Assembly (NCBI RefSeq): GCF_037039395.1
Contig: NZ_CP146242.1
Location: forward strand, 1,364,001 to 1,428,000
Length of the DNA stretch: 64,000 nucleotides
Direction of reading: 5' to 3'
From: Agrobacterium vitis
Lineage (GTDB): Bacteria > Pseudomonadota > Alphaproteobacteria > Rhizobiales > Rhizobiaceae
Position numbers and translations under genes: made by a program. Every line of letters begins with the position of its first letter. Position 1 is the stretch's first letter. The notes beneath the pieces were generated by a model. It was not told the origin of the DNA. It was given only the letters and a program-made list of their open reading frames with translations, and did not search any database. This document shows, piece after piece, positions 50,250 to 58,123 of this stretch.

Positions 50250-51592
50250 GCCGCGTCCGCTTTCCTGCACCTCTCTACTCCGATCTGGCGTCGATGTTGC
50301 TCGACGCCAATGACCTGGAGAGCTGTGCCATCGCCTATGCCCATCACGATGCGCATAGTGACACATGGATCGTCGCCGACGCCAGACCCGTGCCGGACGA
50401 TGCGTATGAGAGCCGTACCTGCGTATCTGCGATCCTCAAATCGTCTTTCCTCATCGAGGTTGCAAACCGCAGCAGGGTCACCGGCATGGCCGTCATCGCG
50501 ATCCACACGCATCCGGCCAGCCCCGGCCATCCGCATTTTTCGCCGGTCGACGATGCGGGCGAGACGGAACTGGATTCGTATTTTGTTCGGCGAGCGGCAC
50601 CAGTGCCACATGTCGCACTGGTGATCGGGCCGCAGGGCTGCCGTGCGCGCCCTCTCGGAAAGGACGATGAGATCGACGTATGGGAAGTGGGAGAGAGGCT
50701 CATGCTCCATTCGCCCATGCACGGCGTGTCCGATCAGGAACGCGACGACCGGCAGGTCAGGGCATTCGGAGCGCCGGGGCAACGGCTGCTGCGCCGCCTC
50801 CACTTCGGCGTGATCGGTGCGGGTGGGACGGGATCGCTCGAGTGCCAGCAACTTGCCCATCTCGGCGCCAGGCAGATCACGGTGATCGACCACGACCTAG
50901 TCGAGGAGACGAATCTTAATCGCCTCGTCGGCTCTGTCCCCTCAGACGTTGGCCGGCCGAAGGTCGAGGTCGCGGCTAGGATGATCCGCGCCATTAACCC
51001 TGATGCCAAGGTGGTCCCCCTTCAAGCCGACATCGTCGACGAGGAGGTAGCTAAGCTCATCACAACCTTCGATTTCGTGCTGTTGTGCACGGATTCCCAT
51101 GCGAGCCGGGCGGTCGTCAACCAAGCTGCCTACCAGTATTTGGTGCCCGTAATTGATATGGGCGTCAGCATCACTGTCGCGAACGGAGCCGTCAGCCATA
51201 TCACGGGACGCGTGCAGATGCTTGCGCCCGGACTTCCTTGCCTGAACTGCTCGGGCGCGCTCGACGGCGAGGCGATCCGGCGGGAGATGCTGACGCCTGA
51301 GCAGCGCGCGGCGGACCCCTATGTACAGGGCGAGCGCGAACCCCAGCCCGCGGTTTTGTCGATCAACTCTACCGTGAGTTCGCTCTCGATGACCATGCTG
51401 CTCGGGGCTGTCACGCCGGTTCCGATCAAACCACGCTATCAGGTTTATGACGGCATTCGTGGCCGAGTGAAGGAGATAGCTGTCGCCGTGCAGCCGAATT
51501 GCGTGGCCTGCTCTTCAATGGGCGCCTTCGCTAAAGGGCCAACCTGGAATCTGCCGGTCCGGCCAACACGTTACAATAGGAGCGACAAATGA
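50246..51592 (+). CDS. JAB deubiquitinase - ThiF/E1 fusion
   Basis: 448 residues. N-terminal JAB/MPN metalloprotease: IHTHPASPGHPHFSPVDD (HxH...S..D). C-terminal ThiF/E1 adenylation domain: FGVIGAGGTGSLECQ (nucleotide-binding), VIDHDLVEETNLNR, GRPKVEVAARM (Arg/Lys) and LLCTDSHASR, with zinc cysteines CLNC and CVAC. It would activate the Ubl and trim or remove it. ATG 50246 overlaps the E2 stop; the stop overlaps the next start (ATGA). Confidence 0.9.
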   Translation: MSRVRFPAPLYSDLASMLLDANDLESCAIAYAHHDAHSDTWIVADARPVPDDAYESRTCVSAILKSSFLIEVANRSRVTGMAVIAIHTHPASPGHPHFSPVDDAGETELDSYFVRRAAPVPHVALVIGPQGCRARPLGKDDEIDVWEVGERLMLHSPMHGVSDQERDDRQVRAFGAPGQRLLRRLHFGVIGAGGTGSLECQQLAHLGARQITVIDHDLVEETNLNRLVGSVPSDVGRPKVEVAARMIRAINPDAKVVPLQADIVDEEVAKLITTFDFVLLCTDSHASRAVVNQAAYQYLVPVIDMGVSITVANGAVSHITGRVQMLAPGLPCLNCSGALDGEAIRREMLTPEQRAADPYVQGEREPQPAVLSINSTVSSLSMTMLLGAVTPVPIKPRYQVYDGIRGRVKEIAVAVQPNCVACSSMGAFAKGPTWNLPVRPTRYNRSDK

Positions 51593-52113
51593 CAGAGCCT
51601 GCACGAATGGTCCGGTTGGTCGGCGATGCCGAGTACAGGGACCAGGCTGAAGCAAGCCTCAGCACCCCTGGCGACGCTTCCATGGTGTTTCGCTCACGAC
51701 CCAGATCGATTGTCATGGCGTGCCCTGATGGGTGCGGCGAGACGTTAGTAATCAACCTGGACAGTCGCGCCGACAAGGCATGGCGCTTTGATATGCGGGG
51801 AGAAGGACTTACCCTCTTTCCCTCAGTGTGGCGTGAAGGAGGGTGCGAAAGCCACTTCATCGTCTGGCGTGGTCACATTCTGTGGTGCGACCGATTTGAG
51901 GGGGGAAATCGAGAACCGCCTTATAATCCCGAGATCGAAGCGGCCGTTCTCAGCGCAATGGACGAGGTTCAACCACGCAATGCCGTGGAACTAGCCGATG
52001 CGATCGAAGAACTCGTCTGGGACGTCAGTCGCGTCGCAAATCGGCTTGTGGGGCGCGGCCTCGCACGATCGTGGAAGATTAATGGAGGGTGGGTATTCGT
52101 GCGGGTGGTGTGA
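51589..52113 (+). CDS. DUF6527 family protein, fourth gene of the ubiquitin-like operon
   Basis: 174 residues. IVMACPDGCGETLVINLD and GCESHFIVWRGHILWC form a probable zinc-binding core, followed by a helical C-terminus with a winged-helix look (DVSRVANRLVGRGLARSWKI). DUF6527 regularly follows multi-ubiquitin/E2/E1-JAB genes; its function is unknown, and an E3-like or target-binding role is only a guess. ATG 51589 overlaps the E1 stop. Confidence 0.85.
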   Translation: MTEPARMVRLVGDAEYRDQAEASLSTPGDASMVFRSRPRSIVMACPDGCGETLVINLDSRADKAWRFDMRGEGLTLFPSVWREGGCESHFIVWRGHILWCDRFEGGNREPPYNPEIEAAVLSAMDEVQPRNAVELADAIEELVWDVSRVANRLVGRGLARSWKINGGWVFVRVV

Positions 52114-52270
52114 CCGTGTAGCGGAGAACGATAGGCATGCTCTTGCGCGCTGCGTTCAGGTCGAACTTGCCCTGATATTCTGACCCGCCGTTGTCGAGGA
52201 ACTGGTAGTAACGCCCCCGCGAAAACTCGTTTGGGTGTCAGAACAAATTTGCCTGGTAGGCAGTCGCCAT
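52113..52270 (-). pseudogene. Possible 5' fragment of an unidentified gene
   Basis: Read on the minus strand from ATG 52270: MATAYQANLF, an in-frame TGA, then HPNEFSRGRYYQFLDNG and EYQGKFDLNAARKSMPIVLR, which looks like genuine protein sequence but overlaps the end of the DUF6527 gene. I cannot name the family. It is probably a remnant. Confidence 0.3.
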
Positions 52271-52323
52271 GAATGACACCCGCTCTTCCAGCGGGCGGGC
52301 GCAACTCAAAAAACGTGGCTGCT

Positions 52324-52382
52324 GATAGTTTGAAAATGCCCCGTTTCGCGTCGCGTCGGTTAGCAAATATGGCATATGGCCT
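52324..52382 (+). repeat. 59-bp direct repeat, right copy (R2)
   Basis: The match to R1 (43931-43989), 46 of 59 identical. Both encode DSLKxPxxASRRLANxAYxL. Together they bracket the sigma-like/ImmA-UvrD/ubiquitin-like genes. The remaining 52383-52636 holds no supported gene. Confidence 0.6.
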
Positions 52383-52636
52383 CAGTCTTCGTCTTGATAC
52401 AAATCCTTGGATTCTGGCGCTGAAAACCGCACTTTGGTGTCAGCCAGCCAGAGAGGCTTAGCCCATCTCGGCTCCCTTGTTCGGCAAGGCCACCCTGATC
52501 CCAGCGATCTGGGATGAGGGCGGATGTATTGATTTCGCCGGTTTTGACGGTACTTTATCGGAGGCAAGGGATTCGAGATTTGAGGTCAATGCCTCACTGT
52601 GAAACGGTCGATAGATCCCGATAGTCCACAAAAAAA

Positions 52637-52762
52637 TTTCTGCCCAGAAATTCCTTAAAAAACCTGCAAAATCAAAATGCTAACATTTTGACGGCCTCCA
52701 TCGCGGCGCAGGGAACCAAAAAGGAAATTTTTTGCAGGAAAATCAAATCCTTAGGGCAGAAA
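52637..52762. repeat. Nested AT-rich inverted repeats at the likely element end
   Basis: Outer arms TTTCTGCCC (52637-52645) / GGGCAGAAA (52754-52762), inner arms CCTGCAAAA (52663-52671) / TTTTGCAGG (52730-52738), and a central hairpin CAAAATG-ctaa-CATTTTG (about 52673-52690); AAAATCAAA occurs twice (52668, 52739). Such structures are common at recombinase attachment sites or transposon ends. No insertion-site duplication could be identified. Confidence 0.45.
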
Positions 52763-52913
52763 AAATATTAGAGTGGGAGTGCCGGATACAAACGGTGGCC
52801 GTAGCGTAGTTTCGGCGGCGATTTTCGCTGGTGCCGCTCTTGTCATAGGGTCTCACCCTTTCCGTCTCTGCCTGACAGGTCGGATCTGTCTCGGGTCGAG
52901 TGGCGGCTCTTAG

Positions 52914-53096
52914 AGCGCACCTCGCCGCCTCTTACAACAAGAACAAGCCAAGTCGTTCGACGAGCACGCTCAAATTATCGAGAACTTCAGCAGAGGGAAT
53001 ATCGAGGAGAACAATGATACGCTTACCCAGCATATCATGCGCGCGGCATCGGCATACGAGACCGCTTTGAACCTGGTGGGGATGGAGGAGACGTAA
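52914..53096 (+). pseudogene. 3' remnant of a GntR/FCD regulator
   Basis: 60 codons after an in-frame TAG: SAPRRLLQQEQAKSFDEHAQ then IIENFSRGNIEENNDTL and HIMRAASAYETAL, which fits the end of an FCD effector domain (EH.xI......H). No start or DNA-binding half exists. It looks like a regulator cut by the element or by deletion. 53097-53199 shows nothing else. Confidence 0.55.
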
Positions 53097-53199
53097 ACGC
53101 GCTCGTCGGGATGTGTAGACGCAGCTCTCCGGCGTTCTACCGTTGCGACACCCGTTTGCCCAGTATCACCCGAATTTCCATGGGGACCAACAAACTGGC

Positions 53200-55515
53200 T
53201 TAGCGGGCAACAAATAGCGGTGAATCAAAGGCGGTAATTGCCGGCAGCGACTTGTCCCACGGTTCGATGTCGATGGTCACGCTGAGCGCCGAAGGCCCCT
53301 GCCCGAGTTGGGACGTGCCGTGATCCGCAGTGAGGACATTTGGATTGCCGTGCTTGTCGAGAGAATTTTCTTTGTCTCGATCGAGTGGGTCGTACCAGGC
53401 ACCGGTCGCCATCTGCACGACACCCGGCATAACATCGTCGGAAACCCTGGCAGCGCCAAGGATCTGGCCTCGCGAGTTGAACAGACGGACAATGTCACCA
53501 TCGCGGATCCGCCGCTTACGCGCATCCTCGGGATGGATCGACACCGACTCGCGGCCTTTCGTCTTTGCGGCAGAACTCAACGACGTCTGATCCATCTGGC
53601 TGTGCAATCGGTGCGCGGGCTGGTTGGTCACCAGATGCAACGGATAATCCAGGCTGCCGCCCGCACCGAGCCACTCCTTTGGAGCTAGCCATACCGGATG
53701 CCCTGGGCAATCCGCGTAACCGAAGCCAGCCACCGTTTCCGAGAAAATCTCTATGCGTCCGGATGGGGTTGAGAGAGGAGACCCTTCCGGATCGTGCCGG
53801 AAGTCGGAAAACAGCACAGAATCATCAGCCGGCATTGTGATCTCCACATGACCGGCCTTCCAAAAATTGTCGAAATCGGGAAGCGAAACCGAATGCCGTT
53901 CAGCCCCTTTGCGCGCTTCGGCATAAATGCTCTGCAGCCATTGCATTTCGCTGCGATCTTGCGTGAATTCCAAATCATGCCCGGAAAGGCGTGCCAGCCC
54001 GGCGAAGATGTCGCAATCGCTTTTCGCCTCGCCCACCGGTTCGACAGCCTTCTTCATGGCCAGGATGAACCGATCCTTGGAACTGGAACCGATATCGTTT
54101 CGCTCGAGCGTGGTGGTGGCCGGCAAGGCTATATCCGCATAACGCGCAACGGTGGACCACCATGGATCGTGTACGACGACCGTCTCGGGTCTTTTCCAGG
54201 CCTTGATCAGACGATTGATATCCTGATGATGATGGAAGGGATTCCCGCCGCACCAGTAGACAACTTTGATATCCGGATAGGTCATCGATTTACCGTTGAA
54301 CGCATAGGTGCTTCCCGGCGCGAGCAACATGTCGGCTATGCGGGCAACAGGGATCGCACTCCCGGCAGGGTTCGGTCCCTGTTTGAGTGAAACCGCAGGG
54401 ATGGGCGTGCGCGGTTCGCCCATCCCTGCGATACTGCCGTAGCCGAATGCGAAACCCTGCCCCGGCAAACCGATGCCGCCAAGGATCGCCGCAAGCACGA
54501 TCGTCATCCAGAATGGCTGCTCGCCATGATCGGCGCGCTGCAGCGACCAGTTCGTGGACACCAGCGTCCGGGATGCTGCGATCTCTTCCGCCAGCCGGAG
54601 AATGCGTCCAGCCGGTATCCCTGTGAGCCCGGCCGCCCAGTCCGCATCTCTGGGACAGCCGCCATCGGCGCCTTCCAGATAACTTGAAAACTGCTCGAAG
54701 CCGACAGTACAGCGGGCAAGGAACTCGTCATCCTGCCGGTTGTTCTTCAGCAGATGATAGGCCAATGCCAGCATCAAGGCGGTATCGCTACCCGGCCGAA
54801 TCGGGATCCGTTCCGCATCGAGAAATTCGGGAGCGTCGCTCATCAGGGGGCTGATATTGATAAACCGGACACCATTGCCGCGAGCCGTTCGCATCCACAT
54901 CTCCGCGGAATGAGCACCGGGTCCTCCCGAAACCACCTGGTGATTTTTCAGCGGCAAGCCGCCGAAGGCAAGGAACAGTTCGGTATGTGCGCTGATGGAC
55001 TGCCAGCTTGTGGTCGCCCGGGTGATGCTGTCGGTGTTGCCGACCACATGCGGCAGGATCGCATAGCCTGCTGCAATGCTGTAGGAATGGATCTGACCTG
55101 TGTAGCCGCCACGAAGACCCAGATAGCGCTGCAATTGCGTCTTGGGATGATGGAAGCGCCCTGCGCTCGCCCAGCCATAGGATCCGGCGAAAATCGAGGA
55201 ATTGCCGTGATCGGTTATCGCATTGTCGAGCACATTGGAAATGGCAGACAGTGCCTCGTTCCAATCGACTTCGACAAACGCGTCAGTCCCGCGGCCCCTG
55301 CCGCCATCTCCGTCCAGCCAACCCTTGCGGATTGCAGGACGCGCAATGCGCGTCGTGTGATGTACCCATTCCGGAATGCTTCGCAACATCGGCGACGGGA
55401 ACGGATCTTTTGCAAACGGTTCGATAGCACTGAGCTTGCCGTCATCCGTTCGCACCGTGAACGCACCCCAGTGCGATGAATGTGGAAAAAATTCCGGCTT
55501 TCCATTTCGATCCAT
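53200..55515 (-). CDS. BisC/TorA-type molybdopterin oxidoreductase
   Basis: 771 residues, DMSO-reductase family. The Mo-ligand serine lies in GSYGWASAGRFHH (about residue 110); SSHWGAF is the usual opening of BisC/TorA-like enzymes. There is no N-terminal Cys cluster and no twin-arginine signal, so it is probably cytoplasmic and acts on sulfoxides or N-oxides such as biotin or methionine sulfoxide. It lies two bases after the AbrB-type transporter gene and is likely its operon partner. Confidence 0.88.
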   Translation of the reverse strand: MDRNGKPEFFPHSSHWGAFTVRTDDGKLSAIEPFAKDPFPSPMLRSIPEWVHHTTRIARPAIRKGWLDGDGGRGRGTDAFVEVDWNEALSAISNVLDNAITDHGNSSIFAGSYGWASAGRFHHPKTQLQRYLGLRGGYTGQIHSYSIAAGYAILPHVVGNTDSITRATTSWQSISAHTELFLAFGGLPLKNHQVVSGGPGAHSAEMWMRTARGNGVRFINISPLMSDAPEFLDAERIPIRPGSDTALMLALAYHLLKNNRQDDEFLARCTVGFEQFSSYLEGADGGCPRDADWAAGLTGIPAGRILRLAEEIAASRTLVSTNWSLQRADHGEQPFWMTIVLAAILGGIGLPGQGFAFGYGSIAGMGEPRTPIPAVSLKQGPNPAGSAIPVARIADMLLAPGSTYAFNGKSMTYPDIKVVYWCGGNPFHHHQDINRLIKAWKRPETVVVHDPWWSTVARYADIALPATTTLERNDIGSSSKDRFILAMKKAVEPVGEAKSDCDIFAGLARLSGHDLEFTQDRSEMQWLQSIYAEARKGAERHSVSLPDFDNFWKAGHVEITMPADDSVLFSDFRHDPEGSPLSTPSGRIEIFSETVAGFGYADCPGHPVWLAPKEWLGAGGSLDYPLHLVTNQPAHRLHSQMDQTSLSSAAKTKGRESVSIHPEDARKRRIRDGDIVRLFNSRGQILGAARVSDDVMPGVVQMATGAWYDPLDRDKENSLDKHGNPNVLTADHGTSQLGQGPSALSVTIDIEPWDKSLPAITAFDSPLFVAR

Positions 55516-55517
55516 AG

Positions 55518-56585
55518 CTAGAGCTTTCCGGTTTCGCTATCCGGTTTCGCAATGTCGCGTCCTGCCATTCCAGCCATTTCCGCAATATGCCAGATTGGCC
55601 CGATGAGCAAATTACTGATCAGCATCCGCACGAGATGAAAACCGAGAACCAGCGGCACCGCGACGTTGAGAGCGGCTGCCGTCACGACCATTTCAGGCGT
55701 TCCTCCCGGGGCCATACCGAGAATGACGGCCTCCTTGGGCAAACCGGAAAGATATGCGACACCAAGGGCCAGAGCGGCAAGCAGCGCCGCAAGCGCGAAC
55801 GAGGATATCACAGAGGCAAAAGCAAGACGCTTGCTGCCTAGAAGAAATTTGCCCGTCAACTTGACGCCCAGCGACGCACCCATGCCGATCTGCGCCGCGT
55901 TGATCAGCCAGTGCGGAAAACCGGAAGGCGCATGCCACAGTGCGGTGATTGCCATCGAGAAAAACAGGGGTCCCAGCATCCACGGATTGGCAATCCTGAA
56001 TACCTGCAACACCAGCGCCGATACAAGTCCGCAAATCAGAATGAGCACCAGTCCCGGCAGATACACAGGCAGGCTCTCAGCGTGGAATATGCTCCGGGAG
56101 GAAGGATCGTTTATAAGCAGCATAAGCGGCGGGAAAGTCAGGACGACAACCACCATGCGGATCGTTTGCGCCAGGGTCACTGCGGGAACATAGGCCCCGG
56201 CTTTTTCTGCCAGAACGGGCATTACAGTGACCCCGCCCGGTACTGCGCAGAAATAACCGGTTTTCATATCCACCCTCGCCACCATCGAGAACATCCGGGC
56301 GATTGCCAGGCCCGCTAGAATGGTGAGCAGGCCGGCGAGGGCAATGGCCGGCAGTGCGCTGACCACAGCCAGAAAGACGGGTTTGGTAAAACCTAACCCG
56401 AAGCTAGCCCCAAGGATCATCAGCGCCACCGGCCTCGTCCGCTTCGGGAGCGCCGCCGGGCGAAACCAGGCAAGTATCGAGCTTGCTATCATCGCACCGA
56501 TCATCCATGCCAGGGGTACGTGGAAAAGCGATAGAAGATAGCCTCCAAGCGATGCCACGACCGCCGTCGATATGAACGTAACCAT
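55518..56585 (-). CDS. AbrB-family membrane protein (putative transporter)
   Basis: 355 residues with about nine to ten membrane helices and a duplicated AbrB/ammonia-monooxygenase-like core (MIGAMIASSILAWF...MLGPLFFSMAITALWH; GMAPGGTPEMVVTAAALN). Despite the name it is a membrane protein, probably exporting or importing a small organic compound. ATG 56585. It is divergent from the GST gene; the intergenic region contains a GTATAC palindrome. Confidence 0.85.
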   Translation of the reverse strand: MVTFISTAVVASLGGYLLSLFHVPLAWMIGAMIASSILAWFRPAALPKRTRPVALMILGASFGLGFTKPVFLAVVSALPAIALAGLLTILAGLAIARMFSMVARVDMKTGYFCAVPGGVTVMPVLAEKAGAYVPAVTLAQTIRMVVVVLTFPPLMLLINDPSSRSIFHAESLPVYLPGLVLILICGLVSALVLQVFRIANPWMLGPLFFSMAITALWHAPSGFPHWLINAAQIGMGASLGVKLTGKFLLGSKRLAFASVISSFALAALLAALALGVAYLSGLPKEAVILGMAPGGTPEMVVTAAALNVAVPLVLGFHLVRMLISNLLIGPIWHIAEMAGMAGRDIAKPDSETGKL

Positions 56586-56641
56586 GCTGGACCTTGTCTC
56601 ATCGCTTGACTGTCCGAAACTTATTGCATCATTGCACTCTC

Positions 56642-56661
56642 ATGTAAACATTAGTATACAT
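56642..56661. promoter_or_regulatory. Probable GntR operator between AbrB and GST genes
   Basis: ATGTAAAC-ATTA-GTATACAT, an imperfect inverted repeat (7 of 8 arm positions), containing GTATAC (56654-56659). Sites with GTATAC cores are typical of FCD-type GntR regulators, and the same core occurs at 57396. Confidence 0.45.
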
Positions 56662-56737
56662 AGGCATCCGCAATTTGGCGGAGTACTTGTTTGTGATCGT
56701 TCGAGGCCTTGTGCCGGTAGCTGCGATGGGGAAATTC

Positions 56738-57340
56738 ATGCTCAAAGTCTATGGCCGTTCAAATTCCTCCAATTCCGCCAAAGTGTTCTGGCTGCTGGCG
56801 GAAATGGGGATCGAATACGACAGGATCGATTGCGGCGGAAGCTTTGGTGGCAACGACACGCCGGAATATCTGGCCATGAACCCCAACGGAAAGGTTCCGA
56901 CCATTGAAGATGACGGTACGATCGTGTGGGAATCCAACGCCGTTCTGCGTTATCTCGCATCCCGCCACGATGCTTTCTCCTTCTGGCCTGCTGCACCCGC
57001 AGTCCGTGCAGGCATCGACCAATGGATGGACTGGAGCGCAACCACGCTTACTCCACCGATCGGGCGCGTTCGAAAAGCGCTCAAGAATGATCGCCCGGAA
57101 GCCGAGAAGCAGATGAAATCCACCGTCGACGCCTTTACCCTGCTGGATCACAGGCTCGGCAGGACTACCTTCATCAGCGGCGACACATTCTCTCTTGCAG
57201 ACATTGCGTCTGCTCCTGCCGTCCATCGCTGGTTCCTGCTGGACCTTCCAAAGCCTCACCTGTCCTCTCTCGCGGCGTATCGCGACCGCCTGGCCGAGCG
57301 TCCCCATTATCAGACATTCATTGCCGGGCCGCTGTCATGA
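56738..57340 (+). CDS. Glutathione S-transferase family protein
   Basis: 200 residues. Thioredoxin-fold N-terminal domain (KVYGRSNSSNSAKVFWLLAE; NPNGKVPTIED; WESNAVLRYLA) and helical C-terminal domain with ISGDTFSLADIASAP. Typical beta/zeta-like GST layout; the conserved Ser in SNSSNSAK may activate glutathione. ATG 56738 is chosen from GGGGA upstream. It probably detoxifies or modifies a substrate handled by the nearby genes. Confidence 0.9.
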   Translation: MLKVYGRSNSSNSAKVFWLLAEMGIEYDRIDCGGSFGGNDTPEYLAMNPNGKVPTIEDDGTIVWESNAVLRYLASRHDAFSFWPAAPAVRAGIDQWMDWSATTLTPPIGRVRKALKNDRPEAEKQMKSTVDAFTLLDHRLGRTTFISGDTFSLADIASAPAVHRWFLLDLPKPHLSSLAAYRDRLAERPHYQTFIAGPLS

Positions 57341-57395
57341 TGGCGGATCGGGATTGTAGGTTAAGGTTGAACCAGATCATCAAAGTAGATTAGGA

Positions 57396-57401
57396 GTATA
57401 C
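57396..57401. promoter_or_regulatory. GTATAC half-site in front of the GntR gene
   Basis: GTATAC within the 96-base gap upstream of gntR, about 36 bases before its ATG, identical to the core in the AbrB/GST operator; this suggests autoregulation (inference). Confidence 0.35.
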
Positions 57402-57436
57402 CCATCAATTTTCGAACGGATGGCCCGAGACTGGTA

Positions 57437-58123
57437 ATGATCAAAAAAGACAGGAAACCGGAGACTGCCGGTACGCGCGATCTTGGCCGAGAGGCATATG
57501 AGCGGGTACGCCTTGCCATTCAGAACGGCCAGCTTGCCATCGGCGAACGTGTGACCGAAGTACTTCTCGCGGAGAAATTCGGCGTTTCGCGTACGCCCAT
57601 TCGAGAAGCCATCTCCAAGCTGGAGGCCGATGGCCTGCTGACCAACGAGCCGCGCCGCGGACTGACGGTGACGAATCTTAATCATCAGCAGATCGTTGAA
57701 CTCTACACCATGCGTGAAGTTCTCGAAGGCGCGGCCGCAAGGCTGACGGCACAGAGCGCCAGCGATACAGAACTTGCGACCCTGATCCAGCTCATAGAGA
57801 CGGAAGAAAATCAGCTCGACAACCCTAGAAAACTTGCCGAGATCAATCGCAATTTCCATCGTCTCCTGGCGCTTGCCGCACACAACCGCTACCTGTTACG
57901 CAGCCTGAACCAATTGTCGGTGACCATGTCCCTGCTACCAAGTCTGCTGCAGGAGGGCGGCCGCTCCAAAAATGCACATACGGAGCATATGGCCATCGTG
58001 AGGGCGCTGGAAAAGCGTGATGGAGACGCCGCCGAAACGGCTGTCCGCCTTCATGTACGGTCTTCACAGCGCCATCGCATGATCACGACACTGGGCAACG
58101 ACCAAGAGGCGGATAATTTCTAG
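57437..58123 (+). CDS. GntR/FCD-family transcriptional regulator
   Basis: 228 residues. Winged helix (GERVTEVLLAEKFGVSRTPIREAISKLEADGLL) then an FCD ligand domain with metal-binding histidines (NRNFHRLL, H in the TEHMAIV helix, VRLHVRSS). It probably controls the hyu/prpD and GST/transporter genes in response to a pathway metabolite. It converges on the prpD gene with a 4-base tail overlap. Confidence 0.9.
   Translation: MIKKDRKPETAGTRDLGREAYERVRLAIQNGQLAIGERVTEVLLAEKFGVSRTPIREAISKLEADGLLTNEPRRGLTVTNLNHQQIVELYTMREVLEGAAARLTAQSASDTELATLIQLIETEENQLDNPRKLAEINRNFHRLLALAAHNRYLLRSLNQLSVTMSLLPSLLQEGGRSKNAHTEHMAIVRALEKRDGDAAETAVRLHVRSSQRHRMITTLGNDQEADNF

Larger units (their letters stand above)
1..52800. 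mobile_element. Conjugative element (ICE or plasmid), right part with defence cargo
   Basis: A continuous block of transfer genes (trbD-trbC-trbB, traG, relaxase, traF, lytic transglycosylase), replication/partition genes (repA, parA, ParB-like, ssb) and DUF736/DUF2840/DUF2285/DUF2493/DUF932 genes occupies 1-28.6 kb, followed by about 23 kb of defence-type cargo. This gene set is known from alphaproteobacterial ICEs and related plasmids. The left end lies outside the window, where the rest of the trb operon and perhaps an integrase would be. The right end is inferred at about 52.6-52.9 kb from an AT-rich nested inverted-repeat zone next to a truncated GntR gene. No integrase or target-site duplication was seen, so ICE versus plasmid is open. 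Confidence 0.7.

Noticed and set aside
43931..52382. R1/R2 as terminal inverted repeats of a transposon
   Set aside because: They are direct, not inverted, 78% identical, and behave as coding sequence; no transposase lies between them.
53200..55515. Periplasmic TorA with Tat signal
   Set aside because: No twin-arginine leader or hydrophobic signal is present at the N-terminus; a cytoplasmic BisC-like enzyme fits better.
55518..56585. AbrB DNA-binding regulator
   Set aside because: The protein is almost entirely membrane helices; the name refers to a different family from the Bacillus regulator.
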